A DNA stretch of 40,356 bases from Paludibacter sp. (lineage in GTDB: Bacteria; Bacteroidota; Bacteroidia; Bacteroidales; Paludibacteraceae). The translations under genes were made by a program, and so were the position numbers. The first letter of the stretch is position 1. Each line of letters begins with the position of its first letter. The notes beneath the pieces were generated by a model. It searched no databases. It was not told the DNA's origin and saw only the letters and a program-made list of their open reading frames with translations. Location of the stretch: contig JAAFGX010000032.1 of the NCBI GenBank assembly GCA_010365115.1, positions 1 to 40,356 on the forward strand. Direction: 5' to 3'. Shown here one piece after another: positions 19,298-28,416 of the stretch.

Positions 19298-22200
19298 ATG
19301 AAAAAAATTGAGCTCATTATTATTGCTTTTACGCTTTGTTCAACTCAAGCGTTTTCTACACCCCTTTCATTATTGAGAGGCTATAAAAAAAATATTATAA
19401 CATTATTTGTAGTGATATTTATTTTAACAATAAAAATTCATGCACAGGAATATCAACATTTAATCATTTACGGTCAAAGTTTGTCAGTAGGGCATCAATC
19501 ATGGCCACCTTTATCAACGACACCCGTTAACAACAACTTCATGATTGGCAGTCAGGTTTGGACTAATTACGATAATCCTGTAACCAATGTACTGAATCCA
19601 TTAATAGCTAACCCTGCTAAAGCGGTCGAAACACAGCCAAAATTAAGAACATCATCAATGATGTGTGAGTGCCCCTTAGTATCTGCTGCAAATCACATTC
19701 AATTAAAAACTGCAGGTCAATACAAATTTATTGCCTCTTCTTGTGGTACAGGTGGTCAATCAATAGAACAGCTTTCAAAAGAGTATTCGTCACCTACAGA
19801 TTATGCCAATTTTACAAACGCCATTACATATGCATCTTCCATCACTTCGAGTATCCATTGCCCGGCAATTTTTTGGATGCAGGGAGAAGATAATTACACG
19901 AAAGGTTCGCCAACTTCAACCAGTGGGTTAACTGGCGGGACATGCACTTCTGATAAAGCTCGATATAAAATGTTGATGCTTTCTCTCAAAAATAACATGC
20001 AGAATGATATTCAGCTTAAATATAATCAAACAGATAAACCGGTATTTATAACATACCAGGTTGGGAAATCATTCAGTAAAGGTAAGGAGCTTAACATTGG
20101 GATGGCACAGCTGGAGGCTGCCAATGAATATGATGATATTATTTGTGCCGGTCCTGTTTATTATTTGCCAGATCGTTGGGGACATCTTGACGCTAACGGT
20201 TACCGTTGGTTTGGCGAAATTTTAGGTAAAGTATATTATAAAAATCAAGTATTGGGTGAAGATTTCAGGCCTTTACAGCCAAAGGAAATTTCAAGAACTA
20301 TAGATCCTAAAGTCGTAAAAGTAAAATTTCTTGTACCCTATTTGCCACTGGTACTGGACGAAAAGTTGATATCCAAGCAACCAGACTTTGGTTTTGAGAT
20401 TTATTTAAACGGTACCAAAGTTGCCTTAGCTTCCGTTGTTGTCAATGGCGATTGCATTGACTTGACAAGTACCATCGATTTGACAGGTGACGTTGAAGTT
20501 GTTTATGCTGGAATTAATACATCCGGAAAGGGTAATTTACGGGATAGTGATCCCTATACTTCCTTTACAAAATACATCGATTTAGATAAGAAGGATGGAA
20601 CTGGTGCGTATGTTTATGAACGTTCTTCAGGTTCACTTCATCCAGTATCATCAGAGCCTGTAGATGGTACGGGTGCACCAATTTACGATCAACTCTATCC
20701 GTTGTATAATTTCAGTCTGGCATTTTATTATAAATTGAAAGCAACAGATCAGATTTACACTGTTCCAAATTTAACAAAATCTGCATTTGTAAATGTATCA
20801 GGCATAAATGTATCCCCGAACACTTTATCAATGAATTATGGAACAACTGCAACATTAACTCCTACTGTATTTCCTTCCAATGCTACTAATTCATCTATTC
20901 TATGGAGTTCAAGTAATGAATCAGTTGCTACAGTATCCAATGGAGTTGTAACTGCTATTGGTGGTTCTGCAGGAGCCTCGGCTACCATTACGGCTACCAG
21001 TGTTGATCAGGGAAAAACGGCTACTTGTGTTGTTACTTCTACAAGTGCTCCCTATGTTATCCGTTCTGTTCCAAGCCAATATGCTACAATTCAGGCTGCA
21101 ATTACAGCCGCCACAGCCGGTGATATTATTGATATTGCCGCTGGTACTTATACCGAAAAAGTTACTTGTAATAAAGCTTTGACGATTCAAGGAGCTGGTA
21201 TGGGTACTACCATTGTCCAGGCTGATGTTTCTAAAACCATCGCACTAGCTAGCGGTGGATCAGTGTTTACATTGGATGCAGCCTATAATTCAGATGCCAC
21301 AATTACGCTGAAAAACATGACCATCCAAAATGGCTATAACAGTTTCAGCGGCAGTGGCATTCGATTTATTCATACAGGTACTGGAACTGTAACCCTAAAT
21401 CTTTACGATTTGAAAATTAGCGACAATAGAGCAAAAATAAGTGGAGCCGGAGTGGTAGTTTCCGGAAAGTTAATTCTCAATGTTGAAAAATGTGATATAT
21501 CTTCTAATACTGCTAATGCAAATGCTAGTTCAGTGGCTGGTGCTGGAATAGGTATAAACCAAACAAGCTATCCGGTTAATGTGACAATAAAAAACAGTAC
21601 CATTTCCAATAATACGGCAACGAGTGGTAATGGAGGTGCACTCTATTTCGGTTGTGCTGGTTCAGTTTCCTCAATTTCAATTGAAAATTCAACGATTTAT
21701 GGCAATACTACTTTGGCCAGCACACGAAATGGTGCTGGAATTTATATTACGGCCGGAGCGAGCACTGCATCTACCATTACCCTGAAACATTGTACCGTTG
21801 CAAATAATACCACCAATGCGGGTACTGGTGGGGATGGAATTTATATGAATGGAGCAAGTGCAAGTAGCACTACATTGGTTATGAATAACAGCATTGTGAT
21901 GAATAATAGCGGTTCCACATCCAACGTAAGCCAAATTCACGGTTTACTGACAAATGGCGGTATTACGAATAGCATTTTCAGCGTGGCAAACGGAAATACA
22001 TGGTTTCCTTCTACGGGAACAAACACTCACAATAAATTGGATGCAGTGGATGCCGATCTTGCTTTTGCCGGTTCGTTATCGGCTGATGCAACTCCGGTAT
22101 TATCAATTGGAGACAACAGCATTGCAAAAGACTTTGTGTTGACAAATTATTTATCGCCCGCTTTAATGTTTGATCAACGTGGAGTTGTTCGCGACAATAA

Positions 22201-22480
22201 TCCCGATGCAGGTGCAATGGAATATATACTCAGTTCAGCCATCGAATCAGTTTCTGAAATGCAAACTGTTCGTTTAATCACTAATCCTGTAACACATACT
22301 TTACTGCTGGAAGGAAAAGATATCCACATGTTAACTATTTACACATCAATGGGCCAACAAATTTACAAAGGAATATATCAGAATAGTTTGGATGTGAGCA
22401 AACTGCCTACAGGTTTTTATATTGGCAATGTGATAAGCAACAATCAGAAAATCAGTATCATTCGATTTATAAAAAAATAA
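19298..22480 (+). CDS. SGNH-type esterase fused to Big2, beta-helix and T9SS domains
   Basis: 1060 aa. After the leader, residues ~48-340 resemble sialate-O-acetylesterase/SGNH proteins: 'LIIYGQSLSVG' (GQS nucleophile block) and 'FWMQGEDN'. An adhesion-like part follows (~345-500), then a Big2 Ig-like domain (~505-585, 'LWSSSNESVATVSNGVV'). Residues ~590-980 form a right-handed beta-helix of the DUF1565/choice-of-anchor-Q type ('ATIQAAI', repeated 'ISNNTA', closing 'RGVVRDNNPDAGAME'). A type A T9SS domain (~985-1060) ends the protein. It is probably a cell-surface or secreted esterase with a polysaccharide-binding helix. The leader is odd: two hydrophobic export-like segments (1-20 and ~32-49) in tandem. 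Confidence 0.75.
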   Translation: MKKIELIIIAFTLCSTQAFSTPLSLLRGYKKNIITLFVVIFILTIKIHAQEYQHLIIYGQSLSVGHQSWPPLSTTPVNNNFMIGSQVWTNYDNPVTNVLNPLIANPAKAVETQPKLRTSSMMCECPLVSAANHIQLKTAGQYKFIASSCGTGGQSIEQLSKEYSSPTDYANFTNAITYASSITSSIHCPAIFWMQGEDNYTKGSPTSTSGLTGGTCTSDKARYKMLMLSLKNNMQNDIQLKYNQTDKPVFITYQVGKSFSKGKELNIGMAQLEAANEYDDIICAGPVYYLPDRWGHLDANGYRWFGEILGKVYYKNQVLGEDFRPLQPKEISRTIDPKVVKVKFLVPYLPLVLDEKLISKQPDFGFEIYLNGTKVALASVVVNGDCIDLTSTIDLTGDVEVVYAGINTSGKGNLRDSDPYTSFTKYIDLDKKDGTGAYVYERSSGSLHPVSSEPVDGTGAPIYDQLYPLYNFSLAFYYKLKATDQIYTVPNLTKSAFVNVSGINVSPNTLSMNYGTTATLTPTVFPSNATNSSILWSSSNESVATVSNGVVTAIGGSAGASATITATSVDQGKTATCVVTSTSAPYVIRSVPSQYATIQAAITAATAGDIIDIAAGTYTEKVTCNKALTIQGAGMGTTIVQADVSKTIALASGGSVFTLDAAYNSDATITLKNMTIQNGYNSFSGSGIRFIHTGTGTVTLNLYDLKISDNRAKISGAGVVVSGKLILNVEKCDISSNTANANASSVAGAGIGINQTSYPVNVTIKNSTISNNTATSGNGGALYFGCAGSVSSISIENSTIYGNTTLASTRNGAGIYITAGASTASTITLKHCTVANNTTNAGTGGDGIYMNGASASSTTLVMNNSIVMNNSGSTSNVSQIHGLLTNGGITNSIFSVANGNTWFPSTGTNTHNKLDAVDADLAFAGSLSADATPVLSIGDNSIAKDFVLTNYLSPALMFDQRGVVRDNNPDAGAMEYILSSAIESVSEMQTVRLITNPVTHTLLLEGKDIHMLTIYTSMGQQIYKGIYQNSLDVSKLPTGFYIGNVISNNQKISIIRFIKK

Positions 22481-22814
22481 AATCAAAATATGGTAATTTG
22501 ATCGCCGCCATGTAGCTTTTATTTTAAATATATAGAATATGCATATTCTTTTAAAATTACAGTAAATTAAGTAGGGTGTGTTATTAATACATCCCACAAA
22601 TAAAAACGTTTATTTTGTAAAATAGTCTGTAGACGAGCATCTACTGGGCTGCGCCCTGTTAACCCAAATTCAGAAAAAATCACAGAAACCATGAGGAAAG
22701 TATAATATTAAGTTTAGTTGCAATCTTCATAAGATGGAGATTATAACAGGGAGTTTCAAAACTTTCTAAAACAAAATTGATGGTTTACTGATAAATAAAA
22801 AGTTAAATTTAAAA
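22481..22814. other. 334-base intergenic gap
   Basis: AT-rich, with no credible ORF. A small GGGC/GCCC hairpin occurs at ~22646-22657 and an adjacent GTAGA/TCTAC pair; both are too short to name. It probably contains the promoter of the following lipoprotein gene, but no clear TAnnTTTG box was found. Confidence 0.4.
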
Positions 22815-24281
22815 ATGATACAAAAAATGATACAAAAATTATATAAAGCGTTTATGCTTTTAGCTCTTGTTTTTTTTTTCGCTTCATGCAATAATGAGCA
22901 ACTATCAAATGAAATTATTCCAACAAATAATGTAAACACACCTAGCAAGGTTCCTGCGCCTGCTGCATTACCATCAACAGTTATAGCAACATGGATAAAT
23001 GTATGGAACGGCGATACAGAATCATGGTGGATTCAAAACAATTATCATGGCGTACAGGTTCTTGTAAATGGAACGTGGCAATCAATTAACAATAACGATG
23101 CTACACACCGCGCAGAATATCTTGCAGATGTTCAAGCTGCAGGAATTAATACTTTAATTGTAGATTTATCCAATGGTGCTGGTAATAATGCAGGTAAAGC
23201 ATATCAACAGCTTTGCTACTCTAATAGCATGAAAATTTGTGTAGCTCTTAATACTACAAGTACAACTGCATTTGAAAGCTCATGCGGTACTGTATGGACC
23301 TACTGGGCAAACCGTGCAGATGGTACCGGAGTCGCATATTTAAGAGATACATCCACCCCGGCAAAACCAATTATAGTATGCTACATGTCAAAAACTATGT
23401 TTGATGCATGCGTTGCTTCAACCGGACCAAATAGAAGTAAATTTAATCTTGTTTGGGCTTCAGGAGAAACATCATTAGTTGATAAATGGGGCTGGCAGCT
23501 TGAACCATGGGTTGGTCCAATGGCCTCCACTTCGGCTATGTTTGCTACACCAGCAACCAAATGGGGTGCGAATAATCAGGGATCATGGCGTAAATCATTA
23601 GCGTTTTTTGATTTTACAATGCTTGCTATAAAAGCAAATAATCCTTATTATGCAATTATTGGCTCTTATGATGATTTAAGCGAGCGAAATGGTTGGATTA
23701 ATGATTGTAATACTACCAATTCGGATTTCGGTGAAGGTGCAAAAATGAAAGATATCTATGGAAATATTTCAAATACTGTATATTACAATCGTGTAAAAGA
23801 GTTTGTCACTACTGGAACACTTACAACGTACAATTCTGGTGGGTTAATTAATGACGGAGCGTATACGATGCAAAATGTTTGTTATCAGAAAAAATTTGGT
23901 TGTATCCGTCCATCTACATCTCCGGTAGATGTTGGTGCTACTTTACAATTTAATCAGGAACTAACAACCAATATGGAAAAATACTACTGGTTCTATCATC
24001 TTGGCAATAATGAATACAGAATAGTTAAGCTCACAAGCGGACTTTCACTGGCTGCAAGCGGAACAAGTGTTGTTTTAGCCTATGATGCAAATTCAACTAC
24101 ACAGAGATGGAAATTGCAGGTTATTAACAGTAAATATGTACTCACAAACATGTCTACGAATACATCAATGAATTTTGCAGCAATAACTGACGGTACTCCA
24201 ATGGACCTTGTAACAACAAATACAGCTAGTACCAAACAACAATTTATATTAACAGCAGTTGCAAACGGAATAATTAATTAG
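22815..24281 (+). CDS. Barrel plus ricin-type lectin lipoprotein (distant paralogue D)
   Basis: 488 aa with a lipoprotein leader 'FFFASC' (Cys about 25). ATG 22827 is an equally good start. The barrel (~50-335) keeps the frame of A-C: 'ATWINVW', 'VDLSNG', 'DKWGWQLEPWVG', 'GSYDDLSERNGW'. The lectin part (~340-488) has 'WFYHLGNNEYRIV' and only one clear QxW-like motif. Identity to A-C is clearly lower than among A-C, so the split is older than the tandem duplication. Absolute conservation of the aspartates in 'DL(T/S)NG' and 'SYDD' and of the Glu in 'ERNGW' across all four copies makes these the best candidate catalytic residues. Confidence 0.7.
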   Translation: MIQKMIQKLYKAFMLLALVFFFASCNNEQLSNEIIPTNNVNTPSKVPAPAALPSTVIATWINVWNGDTESWWIQNNYHGVQVLVNGTWQSINNNDATHRAEYLADVQAAGINTLIVDLSNGAGNNAGKAYQQLCYSNSMKICVALNTTSTTAFESSCGTVWTYWANRADGTGVAYLRDTSTPAKPIIVCYMSKTMFDACVASTGPNRSKFNLVWASGETSLVDKWGWQLEPWVGPMASTSAMFATPATKWGANNQGSWRKSLAFFDFTMLAIKANNPYYAIIGSYDDLSERNGWINDCNTTNSDFGEGAKMKDIYGNISNTVYYNRVKEFVTTGTLTTYNSGGLINDGAYTMQNVCYQKKFGCIRPSTSPVDVGATLQFNQELTTNMEKYYWFYHLGNNEYRIVKLTSGLSLAASGTSVVLAYDANSTTQRWKLQVINSKYVLTNMSTNTSMNFAAITDGTPMDLVTTNTASTKQQFILTAVANGIIN

Positions 24282-24312
24282 GATAGGACTCTCCACATTC
24301 TAAGGAGCACTG

Positions 24313-24352
24313 AAGTATGCTGTCTCAAAATAACATTTGAGATAGCATACTT
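24313..24352 (+). terminator. 17-bp hairpin after paralogue D
   Basis: Arms 24313-24329 and 24336-24352 (outer AAGTATGC/GCATACTT) pair over 17 positions with a single G-U, around a 6-base loop, 31 bases after the stop codon. The tail is not a strong T run, but the stem is the strongest in this stretch. Confidence 0.75.
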
Positions 24353-24983
24353 ACTATTGAAAAAATAACTAAACTTACTCCAAAATTAATATACTAAATT
24401 GATTCTACAGAATAGTCCGGTTAATTAATTAGTGGCTAAGACAAATGATTGAGCACATTCATAGCTTTTGTATTCCAAGTGCAGGGTGCCTCATTTTTCC
24501 GGAATTATAACCGATAAGAATTCCTAAGCATTTTAGTTTAAATATGCCGCGACCAAAACAAAAAATTGAAAGAAAACAAAATTAATTTAGTTGCGGTGCA
24601 AAATCGCTACAAAACTTTACAGCAAAGGCTTTGATGCCTTCCGCAACCGCAACACCGCAACCAAGGGGTATTTTCTGAAATCGAAATGTAAAAATCTATT
24701 TCAGTTGAGAAATCCAAATAAAATCAGATCATAAGAAAGTTCGGCAGAAAGCGGTCAGGTTTCACCTGAAAGTTCATTACGAGCAGCTCCGCAGGCAATC
24801 CCCAGCCGCCAAAAATCCCCGCCCCTCATTCCTCTGGGCTTGCACGGTCTTTTTGTCGGCTTCCGCACTATCAACCCTTCTGTTGTTTTTTTCTGTCACA
24901 CTTTTTGCAAAAAGGCAAAAAAGCCGTTTGCACTCCAACCGCCACCACCGTGCTACACTTGTGCCAGAAAAAAACAACTCAAA
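24353..24983. other. Gene-free stretch before the repeat region
   Basis: About 630 bases with no ORF supported by start, composition or motif. Base composition rises in GC from ~24590 on. A small TCAGGT/ACCTGA hairpin occurs near 24757. It may be decayed mobile DNA; nothing specific can be named. Confidence 0.4.
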
Positions 24984-25072
24984 GCTATTATACATAACAT
25001 GAAGTTATGTGCGTTCCTTTGGCGAATAGCCAAATCAATAAGGAAGCCCATAACCTAATTATGTATAATAGC
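24984..25072. repeat. 89-bp multi-stem palindrome (attC-like fold)
   Basis: The outer arms are perfect 14-mers: GCTATTATACATAA (24984-24997) and TTATGTATAATAGC (25059-25072). Inside, GTTATG (25004-25009) pairs with CATAAC (25049-25054), TTCCTT (25014-25019) with AAGGAA (25040-25045), and TGGC with GCCA around GAATA. A single strand would fold into one long rod with bulges, as integron attC sites do. No integron core site could be confirmed. Confidence 0.55.
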
Positions 25073-25109
25073 CGCACAAAATCAACGCTTTGCCCCGCTG
25101 CGCTGCCCG

Positions 25110-25183
25110 AAGAATAAGCCCCTGAAGGGAGAGTGGTAAGAATAAAACACCTAATCGGTGAGTTGTTTAGGCGTACCGCCAAT
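25110..25183. repeat. Structured spacer S, copy S0
   Basis: First copy of a ~75-80-base motif found beside the U repeats. It holds hairpin CACC-TAATC-GGTG (25148-25160) and hairpin GGCG-TAC-CGCC (25170-25180). See S1 and S3 for the compensatory changes. Confidence 0.6.
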
Positions 25184-25198
25184 AAAATTCCCTCAAAT

Positions 25199-25588
25199 AA
25201 TTCCCCACCACCCTTTCAGTTGTGCAGTAAAAAATAAATATGTCGAGTTTTATTTCCATGTGCTTGCGGTAGGTTCATTCACTTCTCTCATTACTTTCCA
25301 GGAACGGTTTTCGTACCTCAAACCGATTCCTTTCACTACATTCGTTTGTTTCATTTCACCCACCTCAGCACCGCACAGCATAAGTGGCTCAGTCACTCCA
25401 TGCCACAAATCCATGCAGGCATTTCATTTCGTTTAGCGGCTTAATCCGCGCTTAAATCCATACTTTCAGCCAGCTAACCTCCATTTCATTCCCCAAACGC
25501 ACTGTGACATTCCGATACCTCAACTACCCATGCCCTTTTCCAACGCTTACCAATGGTATATTTTCTTTCACTGCGACGAGTTAGCCCC
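25199..25588 (-). repeat. U repeat, copy U1 (390 bp, most diverged)
   Basis: Read on + it starts ATTCCCCACCACCC and ends GCGACGAGTTAGCCCC, the same borders as U2-U5. The middle is longer than in the others and differs, with an extra ~90 bases. The orientation is nominal: minus-strand reading gives protein-like pieces, but they are not conserved in frame. Confidence 0.6.
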
Positions 25589-25665
25589 GAAAGAGCTAGG
25601 CGCCTAAAGGCAGAGCGGAATATTTATTACGCCTAATCGGCGAGTTTCTAGGCTATCGCCAAAAT
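25589..25665. repeat. Structured spacer S, copy S1
   Basis: Hairpin CGCC-TAATC-GGCG (25630-25642) replaces the CACC/GGTG pair of S0 and S3, with the TAATC loop unchanged. A second stem, GGC-TATC-GCC, follows at 25651-25660. Both arms changing together points to selection for pairing. Confidence 0.6.
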
Positions 25666-25680
25666 AAGAAAACCACAAAA

Positions 25681-25976
25681 TACCCCACCACCCATTAATG
25701 TTGCAGAAAATAAAAATAGTCCGAGTTTATTTATACATGTGCTTGTGGTATATGATTTCCATTATGCTTCATTGCGTTCCGGGTTTCTTGTTCGTTCCTC
25801 ACAACAAAACCCAACTCTCCATTTTCGCTATCATTCCAATCATACACCTCAGCACCGCACAGCTTAGGTAAAAACTCATTTCCATTTTGCTGCGCTCCAT
25901 TCATTCCGTTTTTACCCAAGCCCTTTCCAACGCTATTCCAGTGGTATATTTTTATTTCCTGCGGCGAGTCTACCCC
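25681..25976 (-). repeat. U repeat, copy U2 (296 bp)
   Basis: Borders as in U1. The minus strand carries an open stretch with 'GKGLGKNGMN' and 'LCGAEVYDWND'. Comparable peptides appear in U3 and U4, but single-base indels put the neighbouring parts in different frames, so the conservation is of nucleotides, not of a protein. Confidence 0.65.
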
Positions 25977-26055
25977 GTAATAGCTTAGCGCATAAAGTTA
26001 GGTCAAATATTATAAAACCTTATCGATTAGTTGATTAATGGCGCACAAAACATAA
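25977..26055. repeat. Structured spacer S, diverged copy S2
   Basis: Aligns with S1 over AGCTTAGCGCATAAAG and the TTATCGATTAG part, but the CACC/GGTG stem is lost. It continues into a ~110-base tail that is repeated after U5. Confidence 0.5.
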
Positions 26056-26104
26056 GAATAATGTCCAGCAAGCCAATTTCGCTTACTGTATTTAGTAACA
26101 GTTG

Positions 26105-26145
26105 GTAACAATAGTAACACCTATTACCACTGTTACTATTGTTAC
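26105..26145. repeat. GTAACA dyad, copy 1
   Basis: Perfect 15-bp inverted repeat, GTAACAATAGTAACA (26105-26119) and its complement at 26131-26145, with an 11-base spacer. It lies at the right edge of the U2/S2 block, and a related dyad sits at the matching place after U5. Confidence 0.7.
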
Positions 26146-26255
26146 TATTTTCAATAATGTTACCATAGATTGAACTTAGCCCATATAGCTTTTTATTTTC
26201 AACATTCATTGATAAGTTCTTAAGTTTTCAATTTGCTGTATTTGACTTTAAGAAT

Positions 26256-26286
26256 GTTCAATTATTTTGATTTTTTTGTAACTTTG
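26256..26286 (+). promoter_or_regulatory. Bacteroidota-type promoter of the AlbA_2 gene
   Basis: TAACTTTG (26279-26286) fits the -7 consensus TAnnTTTG exactly. The -33 position 19 bases upstream reads GTTC, a weak match to TTTG. The start codon at 26332 leaves a leader of about 40 bases. Confidence 0.6.
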
Positions 26287-26331
26287 CAGGATTAATAATA
26301 AATCGTAGAATTTCTCTCTCAAAGTTAACAT

Positions 26332-27720
26332 ATGCCCGAACAACAAAATATAGAATACAAACAAAGCTGGCACGATGGATTTTCGTGCAAGGTGAGTGCA
26401 AACCAAACTTGTTTGAGTTTGCCGAACCGAAGCCGAAAATCATGCGAAGCGTAATACCTAAAATGGGTATGTGGTTTTGCTAATGCTCAGGGCGGTCGGA
26501 TTTATATCGGAAAAGACGATGTTGGAAATATTGTTGGTCTGGAAGATTACAAAAGATTAATGGACGAGATACCCAACAAAATTAAAAACAATATGGGCAT
26601 TACTGCCGAAGTTAATCTTCTGCAGGATGCTGAAAACAATTATATTGAAATAATCGTCCAGCCATATTCAGTGCCAATTTCGTTGCGAGGAAGATATTAT
26701 TACCGTAGTGGCAGTGTAAAACAAGAATTAACGGGAGCTGCACTTAATGAGTTTTTGCTCAAACGTACCGGTCAAACATGGGACGATGTTATTGAACCTC
26801 GAGCTACATTTGATGATATTGACGAAAAAACCATAAAAATTTTCTTGCGAAAAGCAGAGGAAGCTGGTCGTTTACCCGAAATTGATGGTCTTTCCACTTC
26901 CGAACTTCTTGAAAAACTCCGCTTGGTGAAAAATGGACAACTCAAACGTGCTGCTATTGTTTTGTTTGGTAAAGATCCAGGCGCATTTTATCCAAACACT
27001 TTTGTGAAAATTGGCAAATTTGAAAATGATGATTTTACAATTCGTTTTCAGGAATTAGAAGAAGGTAATCTTATTCAGATAGTAGACAAGGTTCTTCGTA
27101 CCATCGACCATAAATTTTTGATAAGGAATATTTCTTTTGAAGGAATGAATCGAGTTGAAACGCTTGAATATCCGATTACTGCGCTACGAGAAATGCTTCT
27201 AAACGCTCTTGTTCATCGGAACTATATGGGTGCACCAACTCAAATCCGTGTTTATGACAACAAACTTTCCGTTTGGAATCACGGCATACTGCCCGAAGGA
27301 ATAACGCTTGACAAACTGACTAAATCGCATTCTTCATATCCACGAAACCCAATTCTTGCCGAAGCCTGTTTTCGTGGCGGCTATATCGATTCGTGGGGTA
27401 GTGGCATTATGAAAATTGTCGATTCTTGCAAAGCAGCAGGTTTGCCAACACCCATTATGGAAGAAGATGGTGGCGGTTTTATTGTACGACTTTTCAAAGA
27501 TATTTATTCAGAAGAAGAATTGAAAGGCAAAGATCTTAATGATAGACAAATATTAGCATTGCAGTTTTTTAAATCACAAAAGGAAATAACGACTTCGGAA
27601 TATATGAAAAAGTTTCAAATTGCTGATCGGACTGCACGTAGAGATTTGGTTGAATTGGTTGAAAAGGAGCTGCTTATATCAGAAGGGGAAAATAAATCTG
27701 CTCGGTATGCCTATAAGTAA
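26332..27720 (+). pseudogene. AlbA_2/Schlafen-type ATP-binding regulator, interrupted near the start
   Basis: The original gene starts at 26332 (MPEQQNIEYKQSWHD) and continues after a 75-bp insertion as 'YLKWVCGFANAQGGRIYIGKDD', the AlbA_2 (AAA_4) fold. The insertion ends in an in-frame TAA at 26452-26454. The rest is intact: AlbA_2 domain, ATPase-like C-terminal domain of COG2865 ('REMLLNALVHRNY', 'SWGSGIMKI') and a winged helix (~385-460 of the full protein, 'TSEYMKKFQIADRTARRDL'). Translation could restart at ATG 26560, giving 386 aa without the first part of AlbA_2. Such proteins are thought to act as DNA-binding regulators. It has its own promoter and no operon partner. Confidence 0.8.
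26378..26452. mobile_element. 75-bp palindromic insertion in the AlbA_2 gene
   Basis: Removing these bases restores 'SWHDEYLKWVCGFANAQGG' as one frame. The insert has terminal arms GATTTTCG/CGAAAATC, inner GCAAAC/GTTTGC and central CAAAC-TT-GTTTG, so it folds as one hairpin; ~11 bases lie outside the right arm. The length is a multiple of three and the frame stays open through the insert until the last codon, which becomes TAA at the junction. It is a small non-autonomous element of REP or MITE type. No second copy was seen in this window. Confidence 0.75.
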
Positions 27721-27764
27721 ATGTCCGATAGATGTCCGATATGTCTGATAAATGTCCGATTAAG
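27721..27764 (+). repeat. Four tandem ATGTCCGAT units after the AlbA_2 stop
   Basis: Units begin at 27721, 27732, 27741 and 27752, spaced 9-11 bases; the third has ATGTCTGAT. They begin at the first base after the stop codon. Confidence 0.65.
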
Positions 27765-27881
27765 ATAGATGATATTGGGTAAATGTTCCTCTTTCTCTCA
27801 ATTCACAATATCCTTAAAATCTGCTCTCAATCCCATAAGAGCTGCAAGCAATCATTAAAAAATTACCAAAAGACCACAATT

Positions 27882-28178
27882 ATTCCCCACCACCCATTTT
27901 TGTTGCAGAAAATAAAACATATCGAGTTGATTTTTCAATGTGCTTGTGGTATATGCTTTCCATTATCGCTGCATTTCGTTCCAGGATCTTCGCTCGTTCC
28001 TCGCTTCGTAACCCTTACACTTCATTTTGCTAACACTACAAGCATACACTTCAGCACCGCTCGGCATAAGTAAAATACTCATTCCCATTCCGCAGGCTAC
28101 ATTCATTCCGTTTTTACCCAAGCCTTTTTCCAACGCTATCCCAGTGGTATATTTTATTTTCTGCGACGAGTTTACCCC
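27882..28178 (-). repeat. U repeat, copy U3 (297 bp)
   Basis: Very close to U4 over its whole length. Ends GCGACGAGTTTACCCC at 28178 and is followed directly by spacer S3. Confidence 0.7.
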
Positions 28179-28255
28179 TTAAAACCGAAACGACTAAAGG
28201 CAGAGTTGTAAGATTTTTACACCTAATCGGTGCGTTTTTAGCCGTATCGGCAATT
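28179..28255. repeat. Structured spacer S, copy S3
   Basis: Hairpin CACC-TAATC-GGTG (28220-28232) and hairpin GCCG-TAT-CGGC (28241-28251). S0 has GGCG/CGCC at the second stem, so both arms changed together. An upstream TGTAA/TTACA stem (28207-28221) shares two bases with the first hairpin, so the two cannot both form fully. Confidence 0.65.
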
Positions 28256-28270
28256 CGAGAGTAATGCCCC

Positions 28271-28341
28271 GAAAACCACTTGTAATTTTCATTGGAGTTT
28301 AAAATTATTTCGGGTATAAATGAAAATCACAAAAGGTTTTC
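28271..28341. repeat. 71-bp imperfect palindrome between S3 and U4
   Basis: Arms 28271-28293 and 28319-28341 match as inverted repeats at 20 of 23 positions, with a 25-base centre. CCCC (28267-28270) and GGGG (28349-28352) extend the symmetry. MITE-like in shape, with no ORF. Confidence 0.6.
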
Positions 28342-28416
28342 CAAATATGGGGACAGATGTCAAGCTCCTTACAGCAGCTTATTAATTGTTTAGCACTTCC
28401 TGCAATATCCTCAATA

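Noticed and set aside
274..24281. Classical polysaccharide utilisation locus
   Set aside because: No SusC/SusD pair or hybrid two-component regulator is present; the genes may belong to a larger locus outside the window.
24840..25058. 72-aa plus-strand ORF and its minus-strand counterpart
   Set aside because: Composition is low-complexity and Cys/Pro-rich without any motif, and it overlaps the structured palindrome; treated as non-coding.
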